Assembly (NCBI GenBank): GCA_009829735.1
Contig: CM020618.1
Coordinates: 25,393,122-25,457,121, forward strand
DNA length: 64,000 nucleotides
Source of the DNA: Pyropia yezoensis
Taxonomy: Eukaryota > Rhodophyta > Bangiophyceae > Bangiales > Bangiaceae
Direction: 5' to 3'
The notes beneath the pieces are model-generated. The model saw nothing but the letters and a program-made list of their open reading frames with translations. It was not told the DNA's origin and made no database searches. The position numbers were made by a program, and so were the translations under genes. Position 1 is the stretch's first letter. Each line of letters starts with the position of its first letter. Positions 32,035-42,262 of the stretch are shown one piece after another.

Positions 32035-34026
32035 CTACAGCCCTAACCCACACACTCTCACAACAAAGGCAGCTGCCAAGTAGGCACGCATGCTAGACTC
32101 CCCAACACCACGGCCCTCGCCCTCATGTGGAGGCGAGCGGCGAGATCCACGCCGATAACGCTCCCCACCCGGCGCAGGGGGCGGCGGCTCCAAGTCGGAA
32201 TCGTCGCGCCCCTCACGGTCGCACAAGTGGCGCCGACCGCGGCTATTCCTCCTCTCCTTGGTCTTGCGCGCAATTTGGCGACGCAGACGCCGAACCGATT
32301 CCGACTCCGACGGGGTAGAGGACTCCGATACGAAATAAGACAACTCGTCTTCCGATACGGAGGGGGGTCGCTGCGAGTGACGGCGACGAAGGCGAGGAGG
32401 CGAGTATGTCCGGTTCGCTCGGCGCTTGCCACGCCCAAGTGGGGCTGGCTGAGGCACAATTGACCCAACACGAGCCAACTCGGTCGTCATCAACCCTGCC
32501 ACCGACTCGCAACTCGCGGTCGCTACCACAGTACTAACGTGCTCCTCAAGTTGAGGAGTCTCGGAAACTTGAAGGGTTGCAGCCGACGCGGCCAACCAAG
32601 AAATGGTGCGCACCAACGTGGTGATCATCATCTCGGAGGTCAAGGGCGTGGCCGGCAACACCAACTTGGGATAAACCGTGAGAAGGGTGGCCCCCAAGTT
32701 GAGGGACACCGGCGTGGATGTCTCAACTGAAACGCTTATCGGGATGTCCCCATGCGGTCGGAAGGGGACGGGAGAAAGCGGAGGGGCTCGCCGAGTTGGC
32801 GGAGCCCGAGAGTAACTGCGACCCCTACTCGGGGCCCCCGCAGTGGGTTGAGTCATGTACTCATCGTGAGATGGCACGGCCATATCCATGGCCTTGTCCG
32901 GGGGAGGCGCGGTGTGGCGATCCACCCCCGGGGCATACGGGTAGTCCCCGATGCCCAACCCCTCTCGAAGTACCACACGGCCGTCGTGAAGTTCACGACC
33001 GACCCAGACGAACTGGCGAAGTGTGCCATCGTCCTTGGGCCTGCGAGAGGGGCGGCGCAACTTGTGCTCCATGCTCTCCCACTCGATGAGTTTATGGAGC
33101 CGCAGCATCTCCTCAAGTAGAGTGAGCTGTCCTGATGAGCACCCCTCAGCAACTAGCTGAGGGGTGAGCTGCTTCAAATCTTGGATAAAACGGGGGGACA
33201 GATGCCAGAGCATCCCCCGCCGCTGAACACAGGACACCCAAGTCGACATGACCTCGAGGAGCCACTGGGTTGCCAACATGGCGAGCACCACGTGGTCCGG
33301 GCTAGCGGTCAACATGGTGGAGCCGAAGTGGTCGAGCAACCGTGGAAGTAAAGCCAGAAAACCGTAGGGGACCTCAACTTGAGGCCACCACTCGGGCTTC
33401 TTGGGATAGTACTGCTCCTGACTAGCAGCGGACTGCTGCGGAAACTCGAGTTGAGCCGAGGTCACCAAGTAGGGACCTTGCCGGAAGTCCTTCTCCATCC
33501 GCACATCAAAGTGATGAGTGTACGGATCGGCGTCGCGAAGGAACGGGGGGCGAGTTGCCACCGCATCCCAAGTGAAGGTCGGCATGTCTCCAAGGCCCGG
33601 GATAGTACCCCTGCGGTCCAACATGGCCTTGGCCCGTTGCATGTCCTCGACCTCGTCCTTGTCCAACAAGGCGAACTGGTCCGTCCTGAAGTCGGGAGGG
33701 AACCCGACCCTACGGGGATACTTCTCCCGTAGGCGTTCCTATACACAACCCATCGCTGTGCCAAGTCGGCTACAGTGGAGAACAGTCAACCCCTTCTCAT
33801 ACAGAGGCCAAGCGGGCTACAACCACCGCCCCAAGGTCTCCCGTGGGATGACGCGGCTCGTCTCCGGGGGAGATCCCGCCGCGAACCCGAAGCCGGGTGA
33901 CGCGGGAGTCCCACCCCCCGGAGCGATCGCGGAGCCCTCGCCGGAAGTCCCGGCGGGCGCTGCATCAAAGTACGTGTCCTCCGTACGTTCGTCCAGGGAG
34001 TCAGTTTCCACCCCTGGGGTTCCCAT
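32035..34026 (-). pseudogene. F1 accessory protein (antisense to the element), two in-frame stops
   Basis: Best start ATG 34026 (MGTPGVETDSLDERTEDTYF); open frame also extends upstream into the LTR. About 664 codons, with TAG at 33817-33819 and 33739-33741 in an otherwise continuous frame. Contents: an acidic/Pro N-terminus; KYPRRVGFPPDFRTD; a globular part (PEWWPQVEVPYGFLALLPRL, LLDHFGSTMLTASPDHV, MLATQWLLEVMSTWVS, RRGMLWHLSPRFIQDL, GQLTLLEEMLRLHKLIEWES); a Pro/Ser linker; and an RS/KR-rich tail (GRGKRRANRTYSPPRLRRR). It does not look like gag, env, or any enzyme I know. It ends 66 bp from the end of pol on the other strand. Its globular part aligns with the F2 ORF at 51173-53605, so it is an LTR-element-specific family. 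Confidence 0.65.
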
Positions 34027-34348
34027 GGCTCTCCCCAAGTTAGGGAGAGACGACGTGGTTGCAGTTGCACGAGACCCACCTCGAGTTGAGGGGGGCTCGG
34101 ATCGCGGATAGATGGGTGGCCTCCCCAGCGTGGGGCGGCCCAGGGTAAGGTGAAGAGGATGGGTTGGTGGTGGTGAGATGAGTACCGATGAGAGCAAGCT
34201 GCCAAGGGGGCAAGCTTGAGGAGAGGGGCGGTCGACGTGACCGCCTCCACGTCCACGTGACGTACCAGGGGGACAGCAAGTCGCGCCCCCAACGCCGCGA
34301 TGTGCGTTTCTACACCCCCTCGCAGGGCCGACCGGGTCGGTCGGAACT

Positions 34349-34361
34349 GAGGAGCGGGGAG
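34349..34361 (+). promoter_or_regulatory. F1 polypurine tract
   Basis: GAGGAGCGGGGAG immediately precedes the 3' LTR (TGTGGCAG). It marks plus as the sense strand of copy 2. Confidence 0.7.
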
Positions 34362-34829
34362 TGTGGCAGTAATGACCCCATGTAGGGGGGCAACACGTGC
34401 CATGCAAGGGGCGGCAGGCAGCTAGCCTGACCCGTTCCTCCCCCTGCATTTGGATCCATATTTCTTAAGTTTGGGATAGTTAGCTTAGTAGTAAATCCAA
34501 CTTGGATTTGAGGGCTTTCTGCATCTATCGTCTTGAATTTTCGTGTGGCCCGGTGGGCAGGTGCTGGGGTGGGAGATTTTGAGTGGCGAGATTCTGAGGG
34601 GATCCTGGGGGGATAAGGGGAGGGACAGCGGGGCTTGGCCTTGCTTCCCCGTCCCGACCAAGAAACTGTTGGCCCACACACCATCTTCTTGTTCGTCAGT
34701 GGGGGGATTGCCCCGCCACAGGGATACAGTGTGTGCAAATTGCACTTCTTCAGGTTCCCCCGACACGGGAGGCAGCTCTTGCACACCGCCCCAACTTGGG
34801 TGCCGTGTGTGCGAGCGGTTTTTGCCACA
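34362..34829 (+). repeat. F1 LTR, copy 2 (3' LTR)
   Basis: 468 bp, TGTGGCAGTAATGACC ... GGTTTTTGCCACA, perfect 7-bp inverted ends. Over 90% similar to copy 1's LTR by eye. The antisense frame is open throughout (CKSCLPCRGNLKKC). Confidence 0.85.
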
Positions 34830-36191
34830 TGCACATATATTAAGGTTAAGGCCCCCATCAACAGAGGCACATCGAGTCCCCTCCTCACCGGCCTGCACCG
34901 CACACAGGCATGGGCCCGCCCCACGGCTGGAATCGACACGTCCCGGCGCCACCGGACTCCCCCAAGGCATAATCACCGCTCGCCCGTAGTCGGCACTGCC
35001 AGCCCCCCTGCCTCCAACGCTCAATGAAATACCACCACCTCGCAGCATACGCTGGGATTCCCACCACCGCAAACCTCCCTTGCGCACAAATACTCCGCGC
35101 ATGTACAACATGCATGAAGGACACAGGCCTTCTGTACCTCCAGCGCAAACCAAGAAAAAGCACAGCCGGCATCAGTACCCTCCACGCTAACGGCCTTCCT
35201 AACACAAAAAACGACAACAGAACTCTATACCGCAGACGCCGTCGGCACCTCGCAAGACACCGCTTAGCTGGACTTAAAATCCGTTCACAGCTGCAGAAGC
35301 GCTCCCCCCACCAGCCTCAAAGACTCAAAAAGGGCCACACCTCCTTCGGCACCACCTGCGACGCAACAAAGAGCCTCCTCCGCAACCTACAAGACCCTCC
35401 AACACACGTAACCTCAGCCGCCCCCACAGAGCCAAAATGTGCCCGCCGACGCCCGCAAATCCGCCGCCCTTGCCGCGGACACCGCGCGCACCACGCCGCC
35501 CGCACTCGACACCGCCCCCGACGCCGAGACGGCCACCGCCGACCGTTGTTGTCTGCCCACAGCGCGCCGCCGTCGTCGTCGCACACCCGCCGCCGACGAC
35601 AGCCTCGTTGTGCATCACGGGGGGGACGACAGCGGCCGCAAGCTACCCGCCCCAGCCCCCAGCCGCGTTGGCGCCGACCCCCGCCTTGGCGCGGAGCGAG
35701 TCGTGCCCATGGCGGGGGCCAGCGGCGGTGACAGCGCAGGCGCCCCCCCCGGCCGCGCACCCACCGCCCCCCCTCCCCCCCACAAAGTGCGCCCCGACGC
35801 CCGCAAGGTCGCAGCGCCTGTTGCCAACAGCTGCGCCACCCGCCCACCGCACCCGCCACCTCCGCTTATGCCGAGACCGCCTCCTCCAATGGTTGCCAGC
35901 GGCCGCCGCCCGCCGCCGCCGTGGGGCGTGGCCGCGCAGTGTCGACGGCCGCCAATCATAACCGTTCATTGTACGTCCTCGATGCCACCAGTCGGGCGCT
36001 GACCGTGCAGCGTTCCGCACGCGACCATCGTCATCGGTCAGCGTCCGTAGTTGAGCCAAGTTCTCGCAAGTGCAACTATAGCAAAGAACAGAAATTTGTC
36101 ACAGGGTGTATGCACCGAATGGAAAGAAAAGACGTAAGATGGACCAATAACAAAGAAGTAGCGCTAGCAGACATAAGCACGAGCGCCGATC
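34830..36191. other. unique and Ala/Pro-rich low-complexity DNA, no secure gene
   Basis: 34830-35420 has no conserved frame. 35437-36000 is C-rich and open in several frames (Pro/Ala/Arg-rich). A plus-strand reading PADARKSAALAADTAR is weakly protein-like, but nothing identifies a gene. Confidence 0.45.
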
Positions 36192-37824
36192 TCAAGTGCT
36201 CCTCTCGCGCAATGTGTGGATCCAGTCATGACAGCTCGCATCGTAGCTAGACCGAGCATCGTTGCCCTCATCCACACCAGAAAGAAGCTGACGAGTCATT
36301 TGGGCAACGTTACCCGACCCATTCAACGTCGACCCACGAATACCATACTTGGACGCCGCAGCCGTCACCACGGCCAAAAAAGAGACACGCTCCCCGCTCT
36401 GCTCGTCAGCAAAAATAAATTCAGTGAGATCCATGGCGGCCTCTGCGGGCGACAGTCGCAGACGAGTAGGGGGAGGCGCCACGGGATGATCCTGGACGCC
36501 GACCATTGCTCTCGAGATCTCAATGTCGTGCTGCGCCCGGAGATCCTTGCTGTTGTCACACCGAGCCCCAGGCAAATAAGAAACAGTCCAAGTCACGAGA
36601 ACCACTTTGGAGACAATCAAAGCCAAACATACCAAGCAGCTGCCCAGCCCCAAGAGTTGGTGTCTTGTCCCCATCATGTCTGCATGCGACCATCTCATCC
36701 GCCAAAAATCAAGTAGAAATACATAAAAAGCAGAAACATACAGGCGGTGGGAGCCATTCCGAGCCGAAAGGGACAGCGCCGATTGGCTCAGTCGCTTCGC
36801 CCCGACCCGCTGAGCCGCTGCTTGAGTACCGTGTAAATTTGCGAGGACCGCCGCCGGTGCGCCATCGTCGATGACGCCGCTAGGGCGGCCGGTCACGGCC
36901 GCGATCGCTCCGCCCAAAGCGGAGGCACAGGCGGAAAGGCCTGCGTCAGCCAAGCCCGCCTGCTCAACGGTGGCGGAAATGTTCTGCGGCGCCAAAGCGG
37001 ACGCCGCCCAGCCCAAAGAACGCAGCGTCGAAACCGCTGTGATGGCGGGAGCGACCGCGCCAACAAGATTTGACAAGAGCCCTGCCCGTTCGCACGCCGT
37101 GCGATTCAGCGCTGCATCCTTCTCAGCGTAAGCGGCTCGGAGCCTCTGCAACTCGGCGTTGAAAAAAGCCGGCGTTGCGCCTTGGCAAACGTAGAAAGAC
37201 GATTCAAGGCTCTTGTGTCCCTTCTTGTTAAATGCGACGCCTTTTTCTGACACGACGCGATTGAAAAGCCTGGGGTCCAACGCAATGGTCTTCTGCGTGT
37301 GGCCCGGACGGCGACACTTAGGACACCTGCAAAGAAGCAGAGCATACCACAGAAACAGAAAAACCAGAAGAGGTGTGACAAGTGCGTAGCAAAAAATTGA
37401 CCTGTTCAGCGCACTGACCAAGAAAGAAAATGTATCATCATGTGTCCTCATACAACCGCCACCATACACACATTGAAAAGAAAACAAGAACCTCACGAAC
37501 GCACATCATGCGGCAAACGCAGTGCTGGTCCTGGCACTGCGCCCCAGTGTAAATGGCGTGGCCCACAGGCATCGTGCTCACGCACTGCTGGCTTCCAACC
37601 ACCAGGGAGCACTGCCCAAAATAGTAACCCTTGCCGTGGGTTCCAATTTTTTGATGGCCGCACGCCCTACACGCAGGTGTCCTCGTAACAGTCATAGAAG
37701 CACCAGCGGCAGCGTCCGGATGGCCGATAGTAGGCTCCTGGGAGAGAGAGGGGGAGATGGGAAGACTGTCTGCTGCATTTTTCGAACAGGTGCAGAGCAT
37801 TAGAATAAATGAATATGTAGGCAT
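36192..37824 (-). CDS. multi-exon hypothetical Cys-rich protein with membrane-free Ala-rich core
   Basis: The first exon (possible starts 37824 or 37695) encodes ACRACGHQKIGTHGKGYY, then CSLVVGSQQC and CQDQHCVCRM, a zinc-ribbon-like arrangement. Donor ATGAT|GTGCGT at 37504 and acceptor TTTGCAG|GTGTCC at 37327 define a 178-nt intron. Splicing gives ..CRM-M-CPKCRRPGHTQK, adding another CX2C pair. Exon 2 continues VAFNKKGHKSLESSFYVCQG and an Ala-rich helical region (LLSNLVGAVAPAITAVSTL, AIAAVTGRPSGVIDDG). One or two more introns seem to lie between ~36745 and ~36550 (GTATGT donors near 36744 and 36640), before ISRAMVGVQDHPVAPPPTRL and a TGA at 36192-36194. Cys clusters of this kind occur in KDZ-transposon-associated proteins, but I cannot assign a family. 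Confidence 0.45.
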
Positions 37825-38079
37825 GCCGCGTCAGTAGAAATTCCGCACCGTCAGAATGAGTTATGTCACGCGCACGTCACTTGGGGTAGGATACACGAGT
37901 CCCGCTCAGCTCGAGCCCTCTGTCACCATGACGCACCTGTCTCATGGCTCATTGTATAGGCGAGGGTGATATCAGGTCATGCAATCGAGCGTGGAGCAGG
38001 TGGTAAGGTGGTCGGGGCTGGGGGGTTCAAGACTCGCAAAAGAGAGCGCTGGTGGAGGTGTGCGCGTGACGTTATAAAA
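37825..38079. other. intergenic, no gene seen
   Basis: Short AT-richer spacer; nothing recognised. It may contain a diverged remainder of the F2 LTR whose 5' part begins at 38241. Confidence 0.4.
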
Positions 38080-38241
38080 CCTCGGAGATACCGCTAACTA
38101 CCCTCCACCCCAAGATGCAAGTCCCTCTGGTCTTACGTAACTCGCTGATACCGTGACCAATACGGACTCTCAAACTGAAAATTAAGAAATAGAAGTAGCC
38201 CCACTAAATAAGGTCACAATACGGTTACCCTTATTGCTACA
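38080..38241 (-). repeat. F2 LTR, 5' part, diverged
   Basis: On minus from TGTAGCAATAAGGGTAACCG it matches the first ~165 bp of the F2 LTR at 54320, including GGACTTGCATCTTGGGGTGG and GGTATCTCCGAGG. Beyond 38080 the similarity is lost. It directly abuts the F1 leader at 38242. Confidence 0.7.
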
Positions 38242-38816
38242 TCCGTACGACACGGTCCAAGTCCACCGTTCCTCTGAGACAAAGGGCCCCCTACACCCGG
38301 GTGCACCCGGAGGTAGAGTTTATCTCTGTCCCCTGCTACTCCACCAAGAGTGGCAAAAACCACTCACACACGCGGCACCCAAGTTGGGGCGGTGTGCAAG
38401 AGCTGCCTCCCGTGTCGGGGGATCCGGAAGAAGTGCAAGTTGCACACACTCTATCCCTGTTGTGGGGCAAACCCCCCCCGACAAAACAAGAAGATGGTGT
38501 GTGAACGAACAGTTTCTTGGTCGGGACGGGGAAGCGGGGCCAGTCCCCGCTGTCCCTTCCCTTATCCCCCCAGGGTCCCCTCAAAATCTCGCCCCTCGAA
38601 ATCTCCCACCCCACCTCGTGCCCACTGGGCCACACAAGAATTCAAAACGATAAAATGCATAGAACCCTCAAATCGACGTTGGATGTACTACGAAGCTAGC
38701 TATGCCTTACTTAGGGAATATGGACTCAAATGCATGAAGAGAAACGGGTCAGGCTAGCTGCCTGCCGCCCCTTGCATGGCACGTGTTGCCCCTTAGCAGG
38801 GGTCAATACTGCCACA
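38242..38816 (-). mobile_element. F1 copy 3: 5' LTR plus ~107 bp of leader
   Basis: LTR 38349-38816 (468 bp; sense on minus, TGTGGCAGTATTGACC ... ending GCCACT where others have GCCACA), then the primer-binding site and leader up to a break at 38242, where F2 LTR sequence begins. All downstream coding sequence is gone. The LTR antisense frame is open (CKSCLPCRGIRKKC). Confidence 0.8.
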
Positions 38817-39989
38817 CTGTACATGGTCGCAGCTGCAGTGATGACGTGCACCGCAGCGGCAGTCTGCTAGAGCGGGGGGTACATGGCGGCTTGTCTGCCG
38901 CGGAAATCGAGCAGCCGTCGTTGTCGTGTGGTAGTGCTCTCAGTGGCCCCTGATGTTCATGCTAAGTAATCCTACATGTATATTCACTTATGGCCATTGC
39001 ATAATAACTACTTCTCTTGTGCCGTTGCGCTCGCCATCTTCTTTCGCAGCCACGGTCCCCGGGGATGCACTGTTTGGGTTCTGCGAAGCGATTTTGCGAA
39101 CGGGCCTGAGCCCTTGTTGAGACCTTGTTGAGAAGCGCTGCCGCGACGTCTTGCCCGGGTGAAACGACCCCAAACCTGGGCCCAATATCGCACATAATGA
39201 TAAAAAATTCCGAAAAAGTGCCTACTATGAGAGGGGTAGACTCGCTATTAGGAGCGCAGGAAGTATTACTAGAGCACCCAGAAGTACTACTGCGGGGTCC
39301 AGAAGCCCCTGACATAATGCTCATCGGGAAGAACAACGCGCCTCCGTTGGCTTGGCGCAGAGGCGCCAACACCCGGGTCTTCCTCTGTTGAGTTCGGTCC
39401 CGGAGTAGCCTCGGTCTCTCCTGATTCAGTCCATATCGCAGCCGCGACGCAGGCCGTCTGGTGGGCGCTTCAACTTGCTCTCAGCAGGAAAATATACTCC
39501 GAAGGTCCGTGTAAACGCATTTCGAGACCTGTTTGCTGCCCCGTGCAAGCTGTACTTCCCATTAGCACGCGTTCCACAGGCCTAATCCGGGCAAGCCTGT
39601 CACGGCAATGGGCTTTTTGAAAGCTTGTCGAACCTTCATATCTCTTCCGCGTGGGCGTGTCCCTTTATTTTCTTTACATCTTCTTGTACCCACCGCCGAT
39701 GGCCGTCCCGTCGTATAACCAGACCTACAGGCTAGAGACGTGTACAAGCATCGGAAAGGATCAAAGGCAAGAGTCATATTCGACCGACCTGTACGGGGGT
39801 GTGAAGAAGGGTGTAGAGGGCTGCTTGACAAGGTCTCACCAAGGTCTTAACAAGCGTTCCGGGGTCAAAACGCGCTTGCGGTGGATCCCGCCACAACGGG
39901 CACTGCGCCGCCGGGGTCTTAAGGCGACAGCCATTCCCCTGAGATTGATCGCATTCCTCTCGCTGTTGCCCAAGGCATTCCCAGGCATC
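38817..39989. other. no secure gene
   Basis: Mixed-complexity DNA. A plus frame at 39125-39391 (TPNLGPISHIMIKNSEKVPT) and its minus-strand counterpart are both open; neither resembles a known protein. Confidence 0.4.
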
Positions 39990-40640
39990 TCTGGGATGCC
40001 CACTTCGGCGGACCGCCGCAGCGGCGGCCGTTCGATCAATCCAAGGGCCCGCCGCAGCATTTGCCCGACGACTACCGTGTAGGGCCGCCGCAACGGCCGC
40101 TCAACGACTACTGGGGCGGGCCACCGCAGCGGCCGGCCGGCGACTGCCGGGGCGGGCCGCCCCAGCCGCCGCCTGACAGCTATCGGGGCGGCCCGCCGCA
40201 GCGGCCGGCCAACAACTACTCGGGCACGCGCCGCGGCGGTCGCCGCCCGACCTCTTCGGTGACCCGCTGCAGCGGCCAGCCAACGACGTCCGGCGCGGGG
40301 CGTCGCATCGGCCGCCGAAAGATTACCGGGGTGGGCCGCGCCAGCTGCAGACTAACGACCAGGGCGGGCCGCCGCAGCGGACAGCAGACAACTACCGGGG
40401 CGAGCCGCCCCAGCTGCCACCCGACAGCTATCCGGGCCGCCGCAGCGGCCGGCCGACGACTAATGGGGTGGGCAGCTGGCCCCCCACCGGCCGACAGATG
40501 GCAACTGGGCGGGCCGCCGCAGCGGCCATCCGACAACTGCAGGGACGGTACGCCCCTCCACACGCCCAACATCTAATGCGGCGGGCCGCCCCATCGGCCG
40601 CCCGACATCTTTCGGAGCGCGCCGCCGCCGGAAGCGTCCT
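39990..40640 (+). repeat. 36-bp coding-like minisatellite (DxYRGGPPQRPA repeats)
   Basis: From ~39990 the plus strand reads GGPPQRRPFDQSKGPPQHLP, then VGPPQRPLNDYWGGPPQRPA and further GGPPQ.. units, each 12 residues/36 bp. After ~40225 indels move the repeat through the other frames (GRRSGQQTTTGA etc.) until ~40620. It may be a broken Pro/Gly-rich extracellular or RNA-binding-type repeat protein, or a plain minisatellite. Similar GGGCGGGCCGCCGCAGCGGCC cores recur throughout. Confidence 0.6.
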
Positions 40641-41796
40641 CGGGCATACTCTGAGACTCTGAAACGCTCCAAGACTCAGAGGATCGTGCCTTTGACACAG
40701 ATGGTTGAGTCGCAGACATGGGGTACCGAACCCCCCGGAGACGCGAAAAGACCTCCCCCACGCCGGGCCCACCCCTTTTCGACCTAGTCCACCCCGGGTG
40801 TGACGGGGAGTGAGCGATTGGGGGGTGCACCTGGCGAGGGTGGGGGCCTTCGGGCGCTGTGCGAGGGGATGAGGTGGGGTGGGTGGCACTTCACAAAGCT
40901 GTGGTGCTTCATTCCGGCAGTCGTTCTTTGAGGAACGGTTGACTCTCCTCTTGGCATTCATTTCCAGTCTTTTCCATTCTCACCTGCCCCACACGGCCGC
41001 GACAACGGGTGCAGGTGAAAACGTGTACATTCTGCAACTTCTTGTGGCCCAAAGGAAGAAAACGACATTTACACCTCGCTCTTGAGCCAATGCGGTGACA
41101 GACTTGCCTCTCAGAGTGATCGAATCGATCTTCGTCGGCCAATGAGGAGACGAGGGAGCCTGTGAAGCCCAGGCTGCACAAGGAACGCCCTCTTAACAAG
41201 GTGTGGGCGGGAATGAGGTAAAGCGCATGCTCAAGGAGAAGAGGGGCGCAAGATGGTGGAGGGGGGGGAAGGGCGAAGAGCGGTGTGGCGAGGACCACGA
41301 ATGACGATCCTTTTCATTTTTTGCTATTTTGTCTGTGCTTTTGGTCACTGCTCCTACCACCGAACGGCTGTACTTTGTACCCACAAGCTTGTGGCAATCT
41401 TTTGGGCGCACTCCCGGGTGGCGTTCACCCGTTACATGTCACACGGAGAGGCTCGTGTGACAGGTGTGGGGTGCGAAGCGGTAAATGGCTAGCGCAACGG
41501 TCCTGTCGCTCCCGGTCGCCTTGGCGACCGCGCAGGCCACTTTCGAAATGCAGGTTGCTGGCAAAGACGCAGACGCTGGGCGGAAGCATGGCCGAGTCAA
41601 CGGGCAGTGCCGCAATACCTTGTATAAGATCCCCCCTCTGGCCACACCACTCAGTCCAGTCCCACGCGCGTGGCTGTGCGGCCCAAAACCTGTTGGTTAG
41701 AGATGAAAAAACCACCCCGGCAACGTTGGGGAAGCCCCCAGAGTCTGCCCAGCAGGTGTTGCGGCGCAATCACCGGTGTGACACGTTGCTAGTGCT
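40641..41796. other. no secure gene; one possible zinc-motif exon on minus
   Basis: On minus near 41085-40998 the reading RCKCRFLPLGHKKLQNVHVF continues to CTRCRGRVGQ and ends at a good donor (GGGCAG|GTGAGA). It may be an isolated exon of a Cys-rich protein. Nothing else stands out. Confidence 0.3.
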
Positions 41797-42262
41797 GTAG
41801 CAGATCTGGCCCCACGCGGGGGACAGGGCGCGCCACACGGGGTCGTGAGAGAGTTGGTCTGACCCGTTTCTCCCTTTGCATTTCGTCTCGAGTATCCTTA
41901 AGTAAAGGATTTTTTGCTTGATAGTAAATCCAACATGCTTTTGAGGTTTTCTGCATTTTATCGTCTTGAATTTTCGTGTGGCACAGTGGGCACGTGCTGG
42001 GGTGGGAGATTCCGAGTTTCGAGATTCTGAGGGGACCCTGGGGGGATAAGGGGAGAGACAGCGGGGCTTGGCCTCGCTTCCTCGTCCCGAACAAGAAACT
42101 GTTGGCTCACACACTTTCTTCTTGTTTACTCGTGGGGGGAGTGCCCGGCAACAGATATAGCGTGCGTGCGACTTGCACTTTTTCTGGTTCCCCCGACACG
42201 GGAGGCAGCCCTTGTGCACCACCCCAACTTGGGCGCTGAGTGCACAAGCGGTTTTTGCCGCA
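41797..42262 (+). repeat. F1-related solo LTR (diverged subfamily)
   Basis: Begins TGTAGCAGATCTGGCCCC and ends GGTTTTTGCCGCA, 466 bp. From ~41860 on it matches the F1 LTR at roughly 80-85%; its first ~60 bp are a different version shared with the remnant at 10462. No internal F1 sequence on either side. It truncates the copia pol that starts at 42263. Confidence 0.75.

Larger units (their letters stand above)
30303..34829 (+). mobile_element. F1 copy 2: 5'-truncated, internally deleted Ty3/gypsy element
   Basis: Sense strand is plus. It starts inside the protease region at ~30303, loses everything from early RT to mid-integrase at a single junction near 31037, then has integrase-chromodomain (to 31968), the antisense accessory ORF (34026-32035), a polypurine tract and the 3' LTR. 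The arrangement mirrors copy 1. Confidence 0.85.

Noticed and set aside
41425-41769. Continuation of the copia RT on the far side of the 41.8-kb LTR
   Set aside because: If the LTR had simply inserted into copia, RT motifs should resume left of 41797; translations there show none, so the copia element is truncated and not just interrupted.
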